In this document: one piece after another, positions 1-10,216 of the stretch
Layout of the letters: each line of letters begins with the position of its first letter
Numbering within the stretch: the first letter of the stretch is position 1
Source: Tetramitus jugosus
Taxonomy: Eukaryota > Heterolobosea > Eutetramitea > Acrasida > Vahlkampfiidae
DNA: 64,000 bases
Direction of reading: 5' to 3'
Assembly: GCA_937625935.1 (NCBI GenBank)
Contig: OW569375.1
Coordinates: forward strand, 248,001 to 312,000
Made by a program: the position numbers and the translations under genes
Notes under the pieces: model-generated
Told to the model about the DNA's origin: nothing
Seen by the model: the letters and a program-made list of their open reading frames with translations, nothing else
The model's database searches: none

Positions 1-169
1 CACCAAACAGATTATTTCCTTCACCGGTTAAACTCTTGTACATACCTCCAAAGTTTCCACTCTTTTTGACCTCGCTCAGCCGTGACTCTTTTCATCTCAA
101 CAACCAGACAAATTCTTCTTGTCCAGTCTTTTCATCAGTCACACTACCACAAGGGATATCTCTATCCAC

Positions 170-1744
170 ATGTCAATAACAACCACAACCAATAGTATAT
201 CGAATCACACGAACAAGAACAACAATACAATGAGCAATCATAGCAAAACTGTACTGCCAGCCATTTCTCAACAGTTTCACATTGGATATCCAATGTCGTC
301 TGAACCGCAATTCACTGTTGATCAACCGCAATTCAAATTCTGTAAAAAGCGCAAGGAATTCTTCTCCAACGAATATGACCCCATCTGGTATAAATCTCCA
401 TACAAGTACAATATGAGAATGAAGATTACGTCTTCTAAAAATTGTCTCACTGATGATTTGTTTACTCGGTTAGTGGTGACTCACGATGATGGAACTCCAG
501 TCAAATTCAAGGGAGAAACCATTACATTTAGTCATTCAACAACAGCAACAACAGCAGCAACAGCAACTGCTACAACGATAGCAACTGCAGCTGCTGTCAA
601 TACACAACAAACTGACTCTGAATCAGAGGAAGAAAAGCTAGTGACCGTGGCTTCACCTGTCGTCAGGAAGAGAGCTAGACAAAGTACACCAACATGCCAT
701 CATGAGCTCAAAGTAGGACCATTCCAATTCAATGTCTGCTCCTACAAGTTTGATGGCAAGAAATTTAGGTTGTCGATTCACGTTTTCCAAAAATTGACAA
801 GTGCTTCCTCGACGACAGAAAGAGAAGTTTGTGTTCTGACGTCTCCAGCCTTCTTGATCAAGGCGAAAAAACCAATTGCCAAACCAGGAATCAAGTCGAA
901 CAAGAGGAATTTTGATGAGATGAACAACGGCGCACATTCAGGAGAATTTACGCCTAGTTCACCAACGTCTCCCTCGGCGGCTGCTGCTTCGACGATTGCA
1001 GCTCCTGCGAACTCCATGCCAACTTCTCCATCCGCTAGTATGGCTGCCACCTCTGGTAACTCCTCTCCTTCGTTGATGCTCCCAAATTCATCATTCTATC
1101 CAAATCATCCATACTTCTTCAACAGCCTCGAGAGCTACGAAATGCAAAAGCAACTGCTCGAGAGTCAATTGTATCAATTTGGATATGTGCTCAATAATTT
1201 AATGAGTCAACAACAGACAATTGTTCCACCCTCGACAGGTGCCTTCTCGATGGGTCCCTCAGCTGAAATGTATGCTGCTACTCCTTCTCCATACAGCACC
1301 ATAACGACAACTGAGGCAAACAAGAGACAAAAGCTGTCATCTCCATCCGAATACAGCACTGAAGTGATCATGAATCCTTCGATGGTGCCACAAATGTTTA
1401 ACCAGTACTTGTCACCCAGCCCACAACCAATGTACTACTCCATTGTGCCTCCATCCATGTTTGACATGTGTGCTGCTGTCCAAGCTCCCCTTTCTGCCTC
1501 GAATCCCTCTGCCCTTCCTCCAGCTATAGCCCCTCAAACCACAACTCCACCAACTGTTGCTCCACCAGTTATGGACGAGATTGGTGCCTATTTGGTAATG
1601 GACAATACATTTGACCAACCAAATAATCTTTGTGCGATGGATGTCAAGTTGTTTGACTCCATTGACACTGGATACCCAGTTAAGTCTGAGCTGATCGATT
1701 TTGATTTTGACCTACCCTCCCAAGGCCAACTATTCTTGCTCTAG
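170..1744 (+). CDS. Putative transcription factor with Ig-fold-like DNA-binding region
   Basis: This is a single-exon gene of about 524 aa if translation starts at the first ATG (170). An ATG at 230 follows an AAC-rich leader and is equally plausible. The conserved-looking part is split by a Thr/Ala tract: one block with YDPIWYKSPYKYNMRMKI, then a second with FDGKKFRLSIHVFQK and a closing TSPAFLIKAKKPI. That layout (charged strand, FRL strand, then SPxF plus a basic stretch) resembles the p53/STAT/CudA-type Ig-fold DNA-binding domains of amoebae. The rest is Ser/Pro/Ala/Thr-rich with short hydrophobic patches, and the C-terminus is acidic, as in activation domains. The family call is by eye and tentative. 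A nuclear transcription factor is the best guess. The stop codon is TAG. Confidence 0.45.
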   Translation: MSITTTTNSISNHTNKNNNTMSNHSKTVLPAISQQFHIGYPMSSEPQFTVDQPQFKFCKKRKEFFSNEYDPIWYKSPYKYNMRMKITSSKNCLTDDLFTRLVVTHDDGTPVKFKGETITFSHSTTATTAATATATTIATAAAVNTQQTDSESEEEKLVTVASPVVRKRARQSTPTCHHELKVGPFQFNVCSYKFDGKKFRLSIHVFQKLTSASSTTEREVCVLTSPAFLIKAKKPIAKPGIKSNKRNFDEMNNGAHSGEFTPSSPTSPSAAAASTIAAPANSMPTSPSASMAATSGNSSPSLMLPNSSFYPNHPYFFNSLESYEMQKQLLESQLYQFGYVLNNLMSQQQTIVPPSTGAFSMGPSAEMYAATPSPYSTITTTEANKRQKLSSPSEYSTEVIMNPSMVPQMFNQYLSPSPQPMYYSIVPPSMFDMCAAVQAPLSASNPSALPPAIAPQTTTPPTVAPPVMDEIGAYLVMDNTFDQPNNLCAMDVKLFDSIDTGYPVKSELIDFDFDLPSQGQLFLL

Positions 1745-2118
1745 AGAATACCTGAAGTTGGCCTTGATTGTACATACGAACTTCAAACAATTTTGCAAGC
1801 GGTACTCAAGTAATTTTGTGTAAATATCCTTCATCAAAATATTGTTTTTCTTCAAGTCTTGTTGTATACACTCATAGTTTGTGATATGTTGTTGTAATTG
1901 TTTTGTAAAGTAACTCCTCTTTGCCGGAAGCGGATGGAAGTCTGCCTCTAAAAATAGTGAATACGCATCAGCAAAAAAAATTCATTCCTGCTTGGAACCG
2001 AACAAACTGGATTCAAGCTTGATAGAACCACAAAGCAACGTTGCTGCGAAGATTTGATCAAAAACACTTACACAAACACACAACATCATCAAGCTCATAC
2101 AAAAGTATACATATAACA
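1745..2118. other. Intergenic region between the putative transcription factor and ubiquilin
   Basis: About 370 bases hold the 3' UTR of the upstream gene and the promoter and leader of ubiquilin. The last 40 bases before the ubiquilin ATG are rich in ACA/AAC, as in other leaders here. I see no RNA gene or repeat. Confidence 0.5.
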
Positions 2119-3863
2119 ATGCAAGTTACTTTCAGATTATCACATGGCGGCAATTTTGACCTCACAATCGACGACACATCCATCACTGTTCTAGAACTGA
2201 AGGAATTGATCGAGAAGAGTCAAAATATTCCAGCCAACGTACAGCGCTTGATTTACAAGGGTAGAATTTTGAAGGATCCCCAGACTGTCGCAAGCTATGG
2301 TATGTTCTCACTATTATGAGTGTTTTTTCGCATCAAAGCTTTTATCCTAACACCACCATGATATCATTAGGCGTCGAAAGTGGTCATACAATCCATCTTG
2401 TAAGAAGCACTCCAGCAGCTGCCTCTTCAGCTACTGCTACTTCCACTACTACATCGACACCATCAACAACACAGACACCTAGTGCTTTCACCACTCCTTC
2501 CGCATTCACTACTCCATCACCTTCCGCCACTACTGCCCCTAATACTACCAATAATACTGGTGGTGCTGGCAATCCATTTGCTGGACTGTTTGGTGCTGGT
2601 GGTCTAGGTGCCAACAATAATAATAACGCATTTGGAGCTTTCGGTGGCGGTGGCGGTGGTGCTGGAGGTCTAGGTGCCATGGGAATGGATCCAGAAATGA
2701 TGAGACAAGCAATGAACAATCCAATGGTTCAATCTTTGATGGGCAATCCAGACTTTATGCGTGAAATGATGATGTCCAATCCTCAAATGAGACAAATTAT
2801 TGAGAACAATCCTGAAGTGGGCAGCATTTTGTCCGATCCTGAAATGATGCGACGATCCATGGAAATTGCACAGAATCCAGAATTGATGAGAGAAATGATG
2901 AGAAATTCGGATCGTGCCATGAGCAACATTTCTTCCATGCCAGGTGGATTCGATGCTCTGAGAAGATTGTACACTGATGTTCAAGAGCCATTGCACGAGG
3001 CAACTGCTGATATGACACGTCAAAGAACCACTCCTCCACCAAGCACAAACACGAACACTGCGCCTATCGATCCAAATAATCCACTACCAAATCCATGGGG
3101 TGCCAGCACAGCCCCCACTCAAGGCACCAATGCCAATGCTCCACAAAATAACATGTTTGGAGGAGACATGTTTGGTGGATTGGGAGGTATGGGTGCATTC
3201 GGTGGAATGGGAGACATGGGCGGTATGGGTGGAATGGGTGGCATGGGTGGAGCAAACATGGGTCAAATGAACCAAATGTTGCAAAATCCAATGATGCGTC
3301 AAATGATGATTCAAATGATGTCCGATCCACAAGTTATGGACCAATTGATCACCTCAAACCCAATGCTACAACAAATGACCCAACAGAACCCAGTTCTGAG
3401 ATCAATGATGTCAAATCCTCAATTCATGAACAGTGTCTTGCAAATGCAAGGAGCATTGATGACTCAACAACAACCACAGACACAAGCACCAACAAGCACT
3501 ACGACAACTACTGGTGATCAACAGCCACAAACCCAACAACCACAACAACAGAATCCATTTGGAATGAATCCACAGATGATGCAACAAATGATGCAATCCA
3601 TGATGGGTGGTGGAAGTGGTGGTTCATTTGGTGCACAGGATCCTTTTGCTATGTTTGGTGGCTTTGGTGGAGCAAACAACTTTGGCACTGCACAACCTAC
3701 TCCAACCAACACAAACCAAGATTGGGCCCAAGTGTACGCCAATCAAAATCAACAACTGAGGGATATGGGCTTTTTTGACGATGCTCAAAACATACAAGCT
3801 TTGAGAAGAGCGAACGGAAATGTGAATATGGCTGTCGAGTATCTGCTGTCGAACCCTAACTAA
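2119..3863 (+). CDS. Ubiquilin (UBL-UBA proteasome shuttle, Dsk2 family)
   Basis: Two exons, 2119-2299 and 2371-3863, flank a 71-nt GTATGT...AG intron and encode 557 aa. Residues 1-75 form a ubiquitin-like domain (IYKGRILKD, then ESGHTIHLV across the splice junction). A Thr/Ser/Pro and Gly-rich linker follows, then two clusters of Met/Asn/Pro-rich STI1 repeats ([33 protein letters not shown]). The last 45 residues are a UBA domain ([19 protein letters not shown] and [12 protein letters not shown]). Ubiquilins bind ubiquitinated clients through the UBA, dock on the proteasome through the UBL, and chaperone hydrophobic segments through STI1 repeats in the cytosol. The splice restores the UBL fold exactly. 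An upstream in-frame codon at 2041 is not ATG and is discarded. Confidence 0.93.
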
Positions 3864-4223
3864 GCGATATCGTTCCTTGTTTTATCAGGATCACTAGCTC
3901 TCTTCCTTTTTGGAAGACCAATTTGTCCCTCTCATTCCATTCAATCTGCTCTCACCATTGTATAAACCAAACTTTTTCAAATATCGCGCTTTATTTTCCC
4001 TCGCAGATTTTTCTGAGACGTCGGCCTAATGCAGATAATTCTGATGTTTCTCCTGCTTGTTCGCTGATTCATTTTTTCAGTCGTTTTGTTTTTGTCGGCA
4101 GGAAAAAAAGCATCCAAACCAAAAGAAGTTTTTTTTCGTGTTTCGAGTGTTGTTGTTGCTGTCATTGTTCAAGTGTAATCATAAATATAAATAATAAGAA
4201 CCAATCATCATATCGTCAAGATC
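3864..4223. other. Intergenic region between ubiquilin and the F-box/WD40 gene
   Basis: 360 bases without a supported gene. A 122-codon ORF at 3923-4291 is Ser/Cys/His-rich, overlaps the F-box start in another frame and looks like leader translation. The final 40 bases are A-rich leader. Confidence 0.45.
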
Positions 4224-6851
4224 ATGGACAATCAACAACAATCGTCATCGACATCATCCACTCATCGTCAACAAGAACTCATCAAAGTTGAACAGCGTTA
4301 CATCAATGGTAAATTTCCAGAGGCCATTCTCAAACGAATTATCCTCTTTCTCAACGCATACGACATTGAACAATCACTCAAAGTTTGTTACTTGTGGTAT
4401 TCGACATGCACCAATGAAACATTTTGGATGAAGCTATTTTTGAAGGAATTTGGTCCACATGGTACCTATTTCAACTCGTTTGTCTCCTCTGCTGACATTA
4501 TCAACAGTAGCAGCAGCAATTTATCTGATGGTGCACAGCAGAACTCAGCATCTAGTCCTTCTCTCTCGGGTTTCAATGAATTGAGTGGTGGTGCTTCTTC
4601 ATCATCATTGGGTGGTGAGAATACTAGTGGTGGTGGTATCAAGAAGAGAAATGCAGAGACACCTGATTTCTACAAGCAACCTCAGTGTAAATGGAGAAAT
4701 GCATATCTGTATCGAATTCATATGCTCAACTTGTTTAAGAATGGTAATTTATCGATTACGAAAATGTATACGCAACCAGATTTGCAAATTTTGCAAATGA
4801 GACCAGCGTATGTCAAGGAAGTGTACGAAAGTGCAACTTATTCTGCTGTCAATGAGGATGCAGAGGAGGAGGAAGGTGTGTTGAAGCTCCAATTGCAACA
4901 AAATGGAGTAGATTCCTCTTCTCCTGCAACTGCTACTTCTTCTTTGTCTCATAGTAGCAGCAGTGGAAATAAAACGAGTCAACAGGAAGAGTTGGGAATG
5001 GTTGATGAACAATCAAAGACCATCTTTGATTTGACGGTGGAGGAGGACAGCAACAAGGAAGTGTGGAAGGATTGTGGCTTCCATTTGTTTGATGTTCGAT
5101 TGATTGATGATTACATGTGTCTCAATTGTAAAAAATATTTTAGACACATGGAGAAGACGGCTGTGAGAAAGAACAGTAGACACATGGTGGCCTACAAGCT
5201 GACAACAGCCAGAGATATTCATGCAGAGCATGATCCATCCAACAATCTCATTAGTCAATGGACATGTGCCATATTGAACAAGAGCTCTGAACATGGTCAA
5301 TCTGTGACTAACAAGTCGGATCGAATTCAAGTATCAAACACAATGTTGATTGAAGCACCAGTGCTCTACAATAGACATCATGCTGGATGGTCTGCTGGTC
5401 AACTAATGAATGATGCAAGACATTATCCAAGTTATGGTTCATTCTATACTGCATGGGCACCTGCTTGCAGAACAGGATCACTCGAATATTTGGAACTCAT
5501 GTTCGAAGAAGAGGTGTTCGTTTGTGGAGTCGACATTTTTGAAACTTACTTGCCAGGTGCTGTTTACAAGGTGTCTATTCTCAAGAAGGATACACAGGAA
5601 TTCCAAACTGTGTGGTTGGGACCAGCATGTCAGACCAAGATGCCCAAGAGAAGCAGAATTTTCTCTCCACCATTGAAGAGAACGACATACAAGACCAATG
5701 TGATCCGTATCGATATCGATACACGTGGATCCAAGCTTTGGACTGAGATTGATTGTGTTCGATTGCACGGATACAGACAGTTGCCACCAAATGAAAGCGT
5801 GAGTGCAGAATTGGAAGAACAAAAGTTGCTCAATCCAATTCCAAGAGCCAAGAGCTTCAAGGGTGATGGAGTAATGAATCAATACGACGATATGGTTCAC
5901 CTCGTTCGTCAGGGACATGTTGAAAAGTTCCCATATGAGCACATTACCTCAACTCCTTTTGATCTCCATCACGGTTTGTTAGCCACAGTTATCACCGAGT
6001 CCATGTACTATCACATTTCATGCTCCCTTGTCGTTACTGGTGCATCATCCTTTTTGAGAAACAAAATTTTCTTGGAGGCCAAGTACATTAGAGACTATGT
6101 AATCGCAGTGAAGATTCTGAATAATTGGACTGTGATGGCTATTGTGAAACAGTTCAAGATGCCATTACAGTATGTGATTCATGTCTGGTGTCTTCGTACC
6201 AAGAAACTTTTAAAGACATTTGAAATGAGAGAATGCACAACAAACTTTAGTGACGAAATCGCAGTGTGGGAGCTCGCTGAAAGTGCAATAGCCTGTATCA
6301 TGGGCAAAACTGTCTGTGTATACGATATTTATCATCCACAAATCACTCGTTGGAGACATTTGGGTAACTTTGATCATCCAAACTTGGTCACCAGCATTTC
6401 AATGAATAGTGAATTGGAGGAGTTGTGCAATGTTGTTGCCACTGGTTGCACGGACGGTAATTGTAGAATCTGGAGTTTGAGAACAAGAAATTGCTTGTTC
6501 ACTCTACCACATCAGAGTCCTGTTTCTGATGTGAAATTGATTGCAGGAGGTTCCATGGTTGCCACTTGCTGTGTCGGTGACAACTGCATTCGATTCTGGA
6601 CTTTGGGAAAAACTACTGCTGAGTGTGTGAAGATTGTCACTGCTCCTGGAAGTATCTACAGTATTTCCAACAAGACTTTGAACTTTGATGGAGCCAATTT
6701 CGCTTTGTTTGCCAAGGGAACCAATGAATTCTCCCTGTGCCGATTTGCTGATCCAGAAACAGGCAAGATTGGCAACAAACAGATTATGTTCAACAAGTAC
6801 TCACTGATGAGCTCTGAACAACAACATACCGAATCATGTACATTGCTATAA
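4224..6851 (+). CDS. F-box protein with discoidin-like middle and WD40 repeats
   Basis: Single exon, 875 aa. Residues ~27-75 (FPEAILKRIILFLNAYDIEQ ... CYLWYSTCTNETFWMKLF) form an F-box that would bind SKP1 in an SCF ubiquitin ligase. After Ser-rich linkers, residues ~380-520 read like the F5/8 discoidin-type beta-sandwich found in FBXL4 (YPSYGSFYTAWAP, a block ending CGVDIFETYLPGAVYKV, and DCVRLHGYR). Residues ~590-835 contain WD40-type blades (IWSLRTRNC, IRFWTLGKT), probably the substrate-recruiting propeller. The starting ATG follows an A-rich leader. F-box plus WD40 is common. The added beta-sandwich between them is not a standard arrangement, so I would not assign it to a named orthologue. 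Confidence 0.75.
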   Translation: MDNQQQSSSTSSTHRQQELIKVEQRYINGKFPEAILKRIILFLNAYDIEQSLKVCYLWYSTCTNETFWMKLFLKEFGPHGTYFNSFVSSADIINSSSSNLSDGAQQNSASSPSLSGFNELSGGASSSSLGGENTSGGGIKKRNAETPDFYKQPQCKWRNAYLYRIHMLNLFKNGNLSITKMYTQPDLQILQMRPAYVKEVYESATYSAVNEDAEEEEGVLKLQLQQNGVDSSSPATATSSLSHSSSSGNKTSQQEELGMVDEQSKTIFDLTVEEDSNKEVWKDCGFHLFDVRLIDDYMCLNCKKYFRHMEKTAVRKNSRHMVAYKLTTARDIHAEHDPSNNLISQWTCAILNKSSEHGQSVTNKSDRIQVSNTMLIEAPVLYNRHHAGWSAGQLMNDARHYPSYGSFYTAWAPACRTGSLEYLELMFEEEVFVCGVDIFETYLPGAVYKVSILKKDTQEFQTVWLGPACQTKMPKRSRIFSPPLKRTTYKTNVIRIDIDTRGSKLWTEIDCVRLHGYRQLPPNESVSAELEEQKLLNPIPRAKSFKGDGVMNQYDDMVHLVRQGHVEKFPYEHITSTPFDLHHGLLATVITESMYYHISCSLVVTGASSFLRNKIFLEAKYIRDYVIAVKILNNWTVMAIVKQFKMPLQYVIHVWCLRTKKLLKTFEMRECTTNFSDEIAVWELAESAIACIMGKTVCVYDIYHPQITRWRHLGNFDHPNLVTSISMNSELEELCNVVATGCTDGNCRIWSLRTRNCLFTLPHQSPVSDVKLIAGGSMVATCCVGDNCIRFWTLGKTTAECVKIVTAPGSIYSISNKTLNFDGANFALFAKGTNEFSLCRFADPETGKIGNKQIMFNKYSLMSSEQQHTESCTLL

Positions 6852-6882
6852 ACAAGAATTATCGATCGTTATCCTTTACCTG

Positions 6883-8727
6883 ATGACTATTCTAAAAATA
6901 ATGGTCGTCCAATCAATATCTATCAGACAAAGATCACAACAGCCTTTTCATTACATGAATCAACGATTATTAGGATCTCAATGGTGGGTGAGGTGTTCCA
7001 CCAACAAAAAGAACTCGATTACTGTCACCACAGGGAAGGGAATCAGATTTCTCTCGTCATACCATCTGACACATATTCCATCTCTCCAATTGTTCGATCG
7101 TGCAGTCAAGTATCAAGATAGTGTAGCTATTGTTATGAATCATGGCCATCAGCAGTTTACATATGGTCAACTGTTGAAGGATTCCGGTCGAGTGGCGGAG
7201 GAGCTGTCAGAAATGTCATCTTCCAATTATCTGAAGGGCAAAAGAGTTTGCTTCTTGTTTGATCCAAGTTACTCCTATGTCGTTTATCAATGGGCTGTGT
7301 GGCGATGTGGTGCCGTAGCTGTTCCATTGTGTAATTCTCATCCCACAGAAGAATTAGAGTACTACATTGATGATTCTGAACCAGATTTTGTGTTTTATGA
7401 TGAGAGGTTTGAGTCAGTGATAGCTCCACTCAATGATAAGGAAAAGGGAGTAGTATTTCGATCAGTTGACACAAGAAAGATGCTTCCGGAGAGAACCAAT
7501 GGTCGCGTACAGTATAGTGTGGTAGATAGCATCGGCACGGAGGATAATGGTATGTTTGTGTACACATCTGGAACAACGGGCAGACCAAAGGGTGTTGTAA
7601 CTACTCATGGTCAAATTTCTAGCCAGATATCATGTCTCATTGATGCTTGGAGATGGACCGGAGACGATAGAATCATTCATGTATTACCTCTTCATCATGT
7701 ACATGGTATTATTAATTGCTTGTGTTGCGGCTTGTGGAGTGGAGCAACAGTTGAGTTTATGAAGTTTGAAGCACATTCAGTATGGGAGAGGTTTTCTCAA
7801 GCACCAAGACCAACTCTATTCATGGCTGTACCAACAATCTATGTGAAGATGATATCTGCATTCCAATCATATTCAGAAGAAGAAAAGAAAAGATATGCTC
7901 AAGCTGCACACTCTCTTCGTTTAATGGTATCTGGATCCGCTGCTCTACCCGATCCTGTTTTCAACAGATGGAAGGATATAACTGGCCACACCTTGTTAGA
8001 AAGATATGGCATGACAGAGATTGGTATGGCCTTATCCAATCCATATGATCATAGAATCGCTGGATATGTAGGAGTTCCATTACCCGGAGTTAAAGCTCGA
8101 ATTGTGGACGAACAGGGGCATGATGTGAGTACTGGCGAGTCAGGAGAGCTTCTGATCAAGGGTCCTTCCGTTTTCAAGAGCTACTGGAATCGAGCCAAAG
8201 CAACAGAGGAAGCATTTACAGATGGATGGTTCAAGACAGGAGATACAGCTGTGGTCGATCCTGAGAGTGGCTACTATAAAATCCTTGGACGAAATAGTGT
8301 GGATATTATCAAGCATGGTGGCTACAAGATATCAGCACTCGACATTGAAAGAGGTATGAATGAGAATCTTTTTTTGTCACAACTACCTTTTTATCCGGGC
8401 ATTGAACATCAGATTAACTAACCACACAACCCTATTTTAGCTATCCTAAGTGAGCCAATTATTGACGAGTGTGCTGTAGTTGGCATACCAGATGAAGTTT
8501 ACGGACAAAAGATTGCTGCAGTTATTGTCTTGAAAAGTACGGAACAACCTCCCGCGGATATTGTTTCTGAAATGAAGCATCGCATGAGAGCTCATCTACC
8601 TCATTATAAAATACCGTATGAGTGGGTAGTGGTGCCTCACATACCAAGAAATGCAATGGGCAAAGTGAACAAGAAGGATCCTTTCTTCACCAAAATTTTC
8701 CTTCATAGAGAAAAGGAAGGAAAGTGA
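6883..8727 (+). CDS. Malonyl-CoA synthetase-like acyl-CoA synthetase (ACSF3 type)
   Basis: Exons 6883-8353 and 8441-8727 flank an 87-nt GTATGA...AG intron and encode 585 aa. The protein is an ANL-superfamily adenylate-forming enzyme. It has the P-loop-like YTSGTTGRPKGVV, the LERYGMTEIGM motif, GWFKTGDTAV, the hinge GYKISALDIE at the splice site, and the C-terminal lysine region PRNAMGKVNKKD, which is supplied by exon 2. Order and length fit the mitochondrial ACSF3/AAE13 malonyl-CoA synthetases, which activate malonate with ATP and CoA for mitochondrial fatty acid synthesis. The first ~45 residues are rich in Arg/Ser/Gln and lack acids, consistent with a mitochondrial presequence. A second ATG lies at 6901. 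It starts 31 nt after the F-box gene stops. Substrate is inferred from family resemblance only. Confidence 0.85.
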
Positions 8728-9161
8728 AATTAATACAAACACAAGCATGGAAATTCGTAACGTACAAAAGTGAAAAGATTCGTCCTTCATTCTAATTGCT
8801 TTGAGAGTCGCTTTATGGAAAGACATTAGGAGCATTCTTCCGCGATGCTCTGGCGAACAGGCACCTTCAATCTGACGAAATCGAATTTTCGTTTTTGTCG
8901 TTCATACCTATTTTGACATGATGGATTCTCATCTGTCAATGAGTTGCCCTGTGGTAACATTAGAAGTTATGATCGATTGAAGGTATTTTCACGGTACGAT
9001 CATCTCATGATCATATTGGGCCACTCAACACCAGACTTAAATTGGCACCCTGTGTTTGAGCTTTAAAAAAATGTGTCCAACTTGGAAAATGCAAATCTAC
9101 AATACACACAACAAACCAAATTACGTAAGCTAAGCTACCAAACAACCCAATTATTGAAACC
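8728..9161. other. Intergenic region upstream of the unknown membrane protein
   Basis: 434 bases holding the 3' UTR of the acyl-CoA synthetase gene and the promoter of the next gene. It ends in an ACA/CAA-rich leader. I see no coding, tRNA-like or repeated structure. Confidence 0.45.
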
Positions 9162-10055
9162 ATGTCAACTGAAGTTAGAATCATCGACAATCAGATGACT
9201 TCAAAGTTATTCGGTTCTCCGCCACCATACCCAGTAAACGAACCTAGCAGCAGCAATGATAACACCAATCATCATTTGCTATACTATCAACCCATGCAGT
9301 TGCCACAAGCTCAACCACCATCGATTGAGCGCCAAGAAATTTCTCCACATCCAGCTTCGATAATCCCTAGCTCTGTCGCAACAACGACAACAGCAAACAC
9401 CTCTGAGGAGTTACTACTCTCCAACTCTTCCATCCATGCCATGCTCAAGGGATACAAGGAAGAAAAGAAGAAAAAGAAGAGGAAGAATAAGAACAAGAGA
9501 CAAAGATTACACTATTCAGTTCTCTTGTTAATCTATGGTTTGTTAAGTGCTGCAATGTCGTTTTTGGCGTTGTCTCTGTATCCATTGGTTGATTTAGCAA
9601 TGTGCTTTATCGGTTGTAATTGTCTTCAAAAGAAGAAGAAGCAGCCGCAGAATATTGAAGAAGGGAATGGAGAACACATGATTGAGCGAGTTTTGAACAC
9701 TGTAGGTCAGAGAAAGAGAATTAAGTCATTGGAAATGAGAAAGATGTTTGTTACAATGTTTATTGGTTCATTGCTCGTCAAAATTTTCGCCACATTGCTA
9801 TTCATGTTGGACATTGTCATTTTGGAGCGAGTATCGCTCTTTTCATTCCAAACTCAACCTGGAGTTGCGCCAACTCTTGAAAAGAGCAGAGTGATTTCCT
9901 ATTCTATCATTGTGACTTCATCGCTCATTTTTGCAGTTCAACAACTGTTGGTGTTCATGTCCTATAGACTGTTGAAGGACTTGATGAGGAAATGCAAGGT
10001 TTACTATCGTCAAGGAGAGAGTTCCCAAGTTGAGAGCTCGACCAACAGTGCCTAA
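9162..10055 (+). CDS. Hypothetical multi-pass membrane protein
   Basis: Single exon, 297 aa, not recognised. The first ~100 residues are polar and Pro/Ser/Thr/Gln-rich, then comes a strongly basic stretch (EEKKKKKRKNKNKRQR). Hydrophobic segments lie at about 122-150 (LLLIYGLLSAAMSFLALSLY), 195-222 (MFVTMFIGSLLVKIFATLLF) and 250-272 (SYSIIVTSSLIFAVQQLLVF), with a possible fourth around CFIGCNC. Basic residues before the first segment favour a cytosolic N-terminus. The start follows a CCAA/ACC-rich leader. An AATAAA lies about 40 nt after the stop. Confidence 0.7.
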   Translation: MSTEVRIIDNQMTSKLFGSPPPYPVNEPSSSNDNTNHHLLYYQPMQLPQAQPPSIERQEISPHPASIIPSSVATTTTANTSEELLLSNSSIHAMLKGYKEEKKKKKRKNKNKRQRLHYSVLLLIYGLLSAAMSFLALSLYPLVDLAMCFIGCNCLQKKKKQPQNIEEGNGEHMIERVLNTVGQRKRIKSLEMRKMFVTMFIGSLLVKIFATLLFMLDIVILERVSLFSFQTQPGVAPTLEKSRVISYSIIVTSSLIFAVQQLLVFMSYRLLKDLMRKCKVYYRQGESSQVESSTNSA

Positions 10056-10216
10056 CTAACTTAGTTGTTGTCGAATGTTTCTCCATCAAGTTGTAAATAA
10101 ATGATTTAGTAAGATTTCCTTGACAATTGTTACAAAGACTGAGCACCCATGAAAATAATTAATGTGTGACATTTCGAACCGAAGGTCTTTTATTCTTGGG
10201 AAACTGGTTCCATAAA

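Noticed and set aside
2384..2719. Minus-strand Pro/Ala/Val ORF of 111 codons
   Set aside because: It is the antisense of the Gly/Ala-rich ubiquilin linker.
3923..4291. 122-codon ORF overlapping the F-box start
   Set aside because: Composition (Cys/Ser/Asn runs) matches translation of an A/T-rich leader, and it overlaps a strong gene in another frame.
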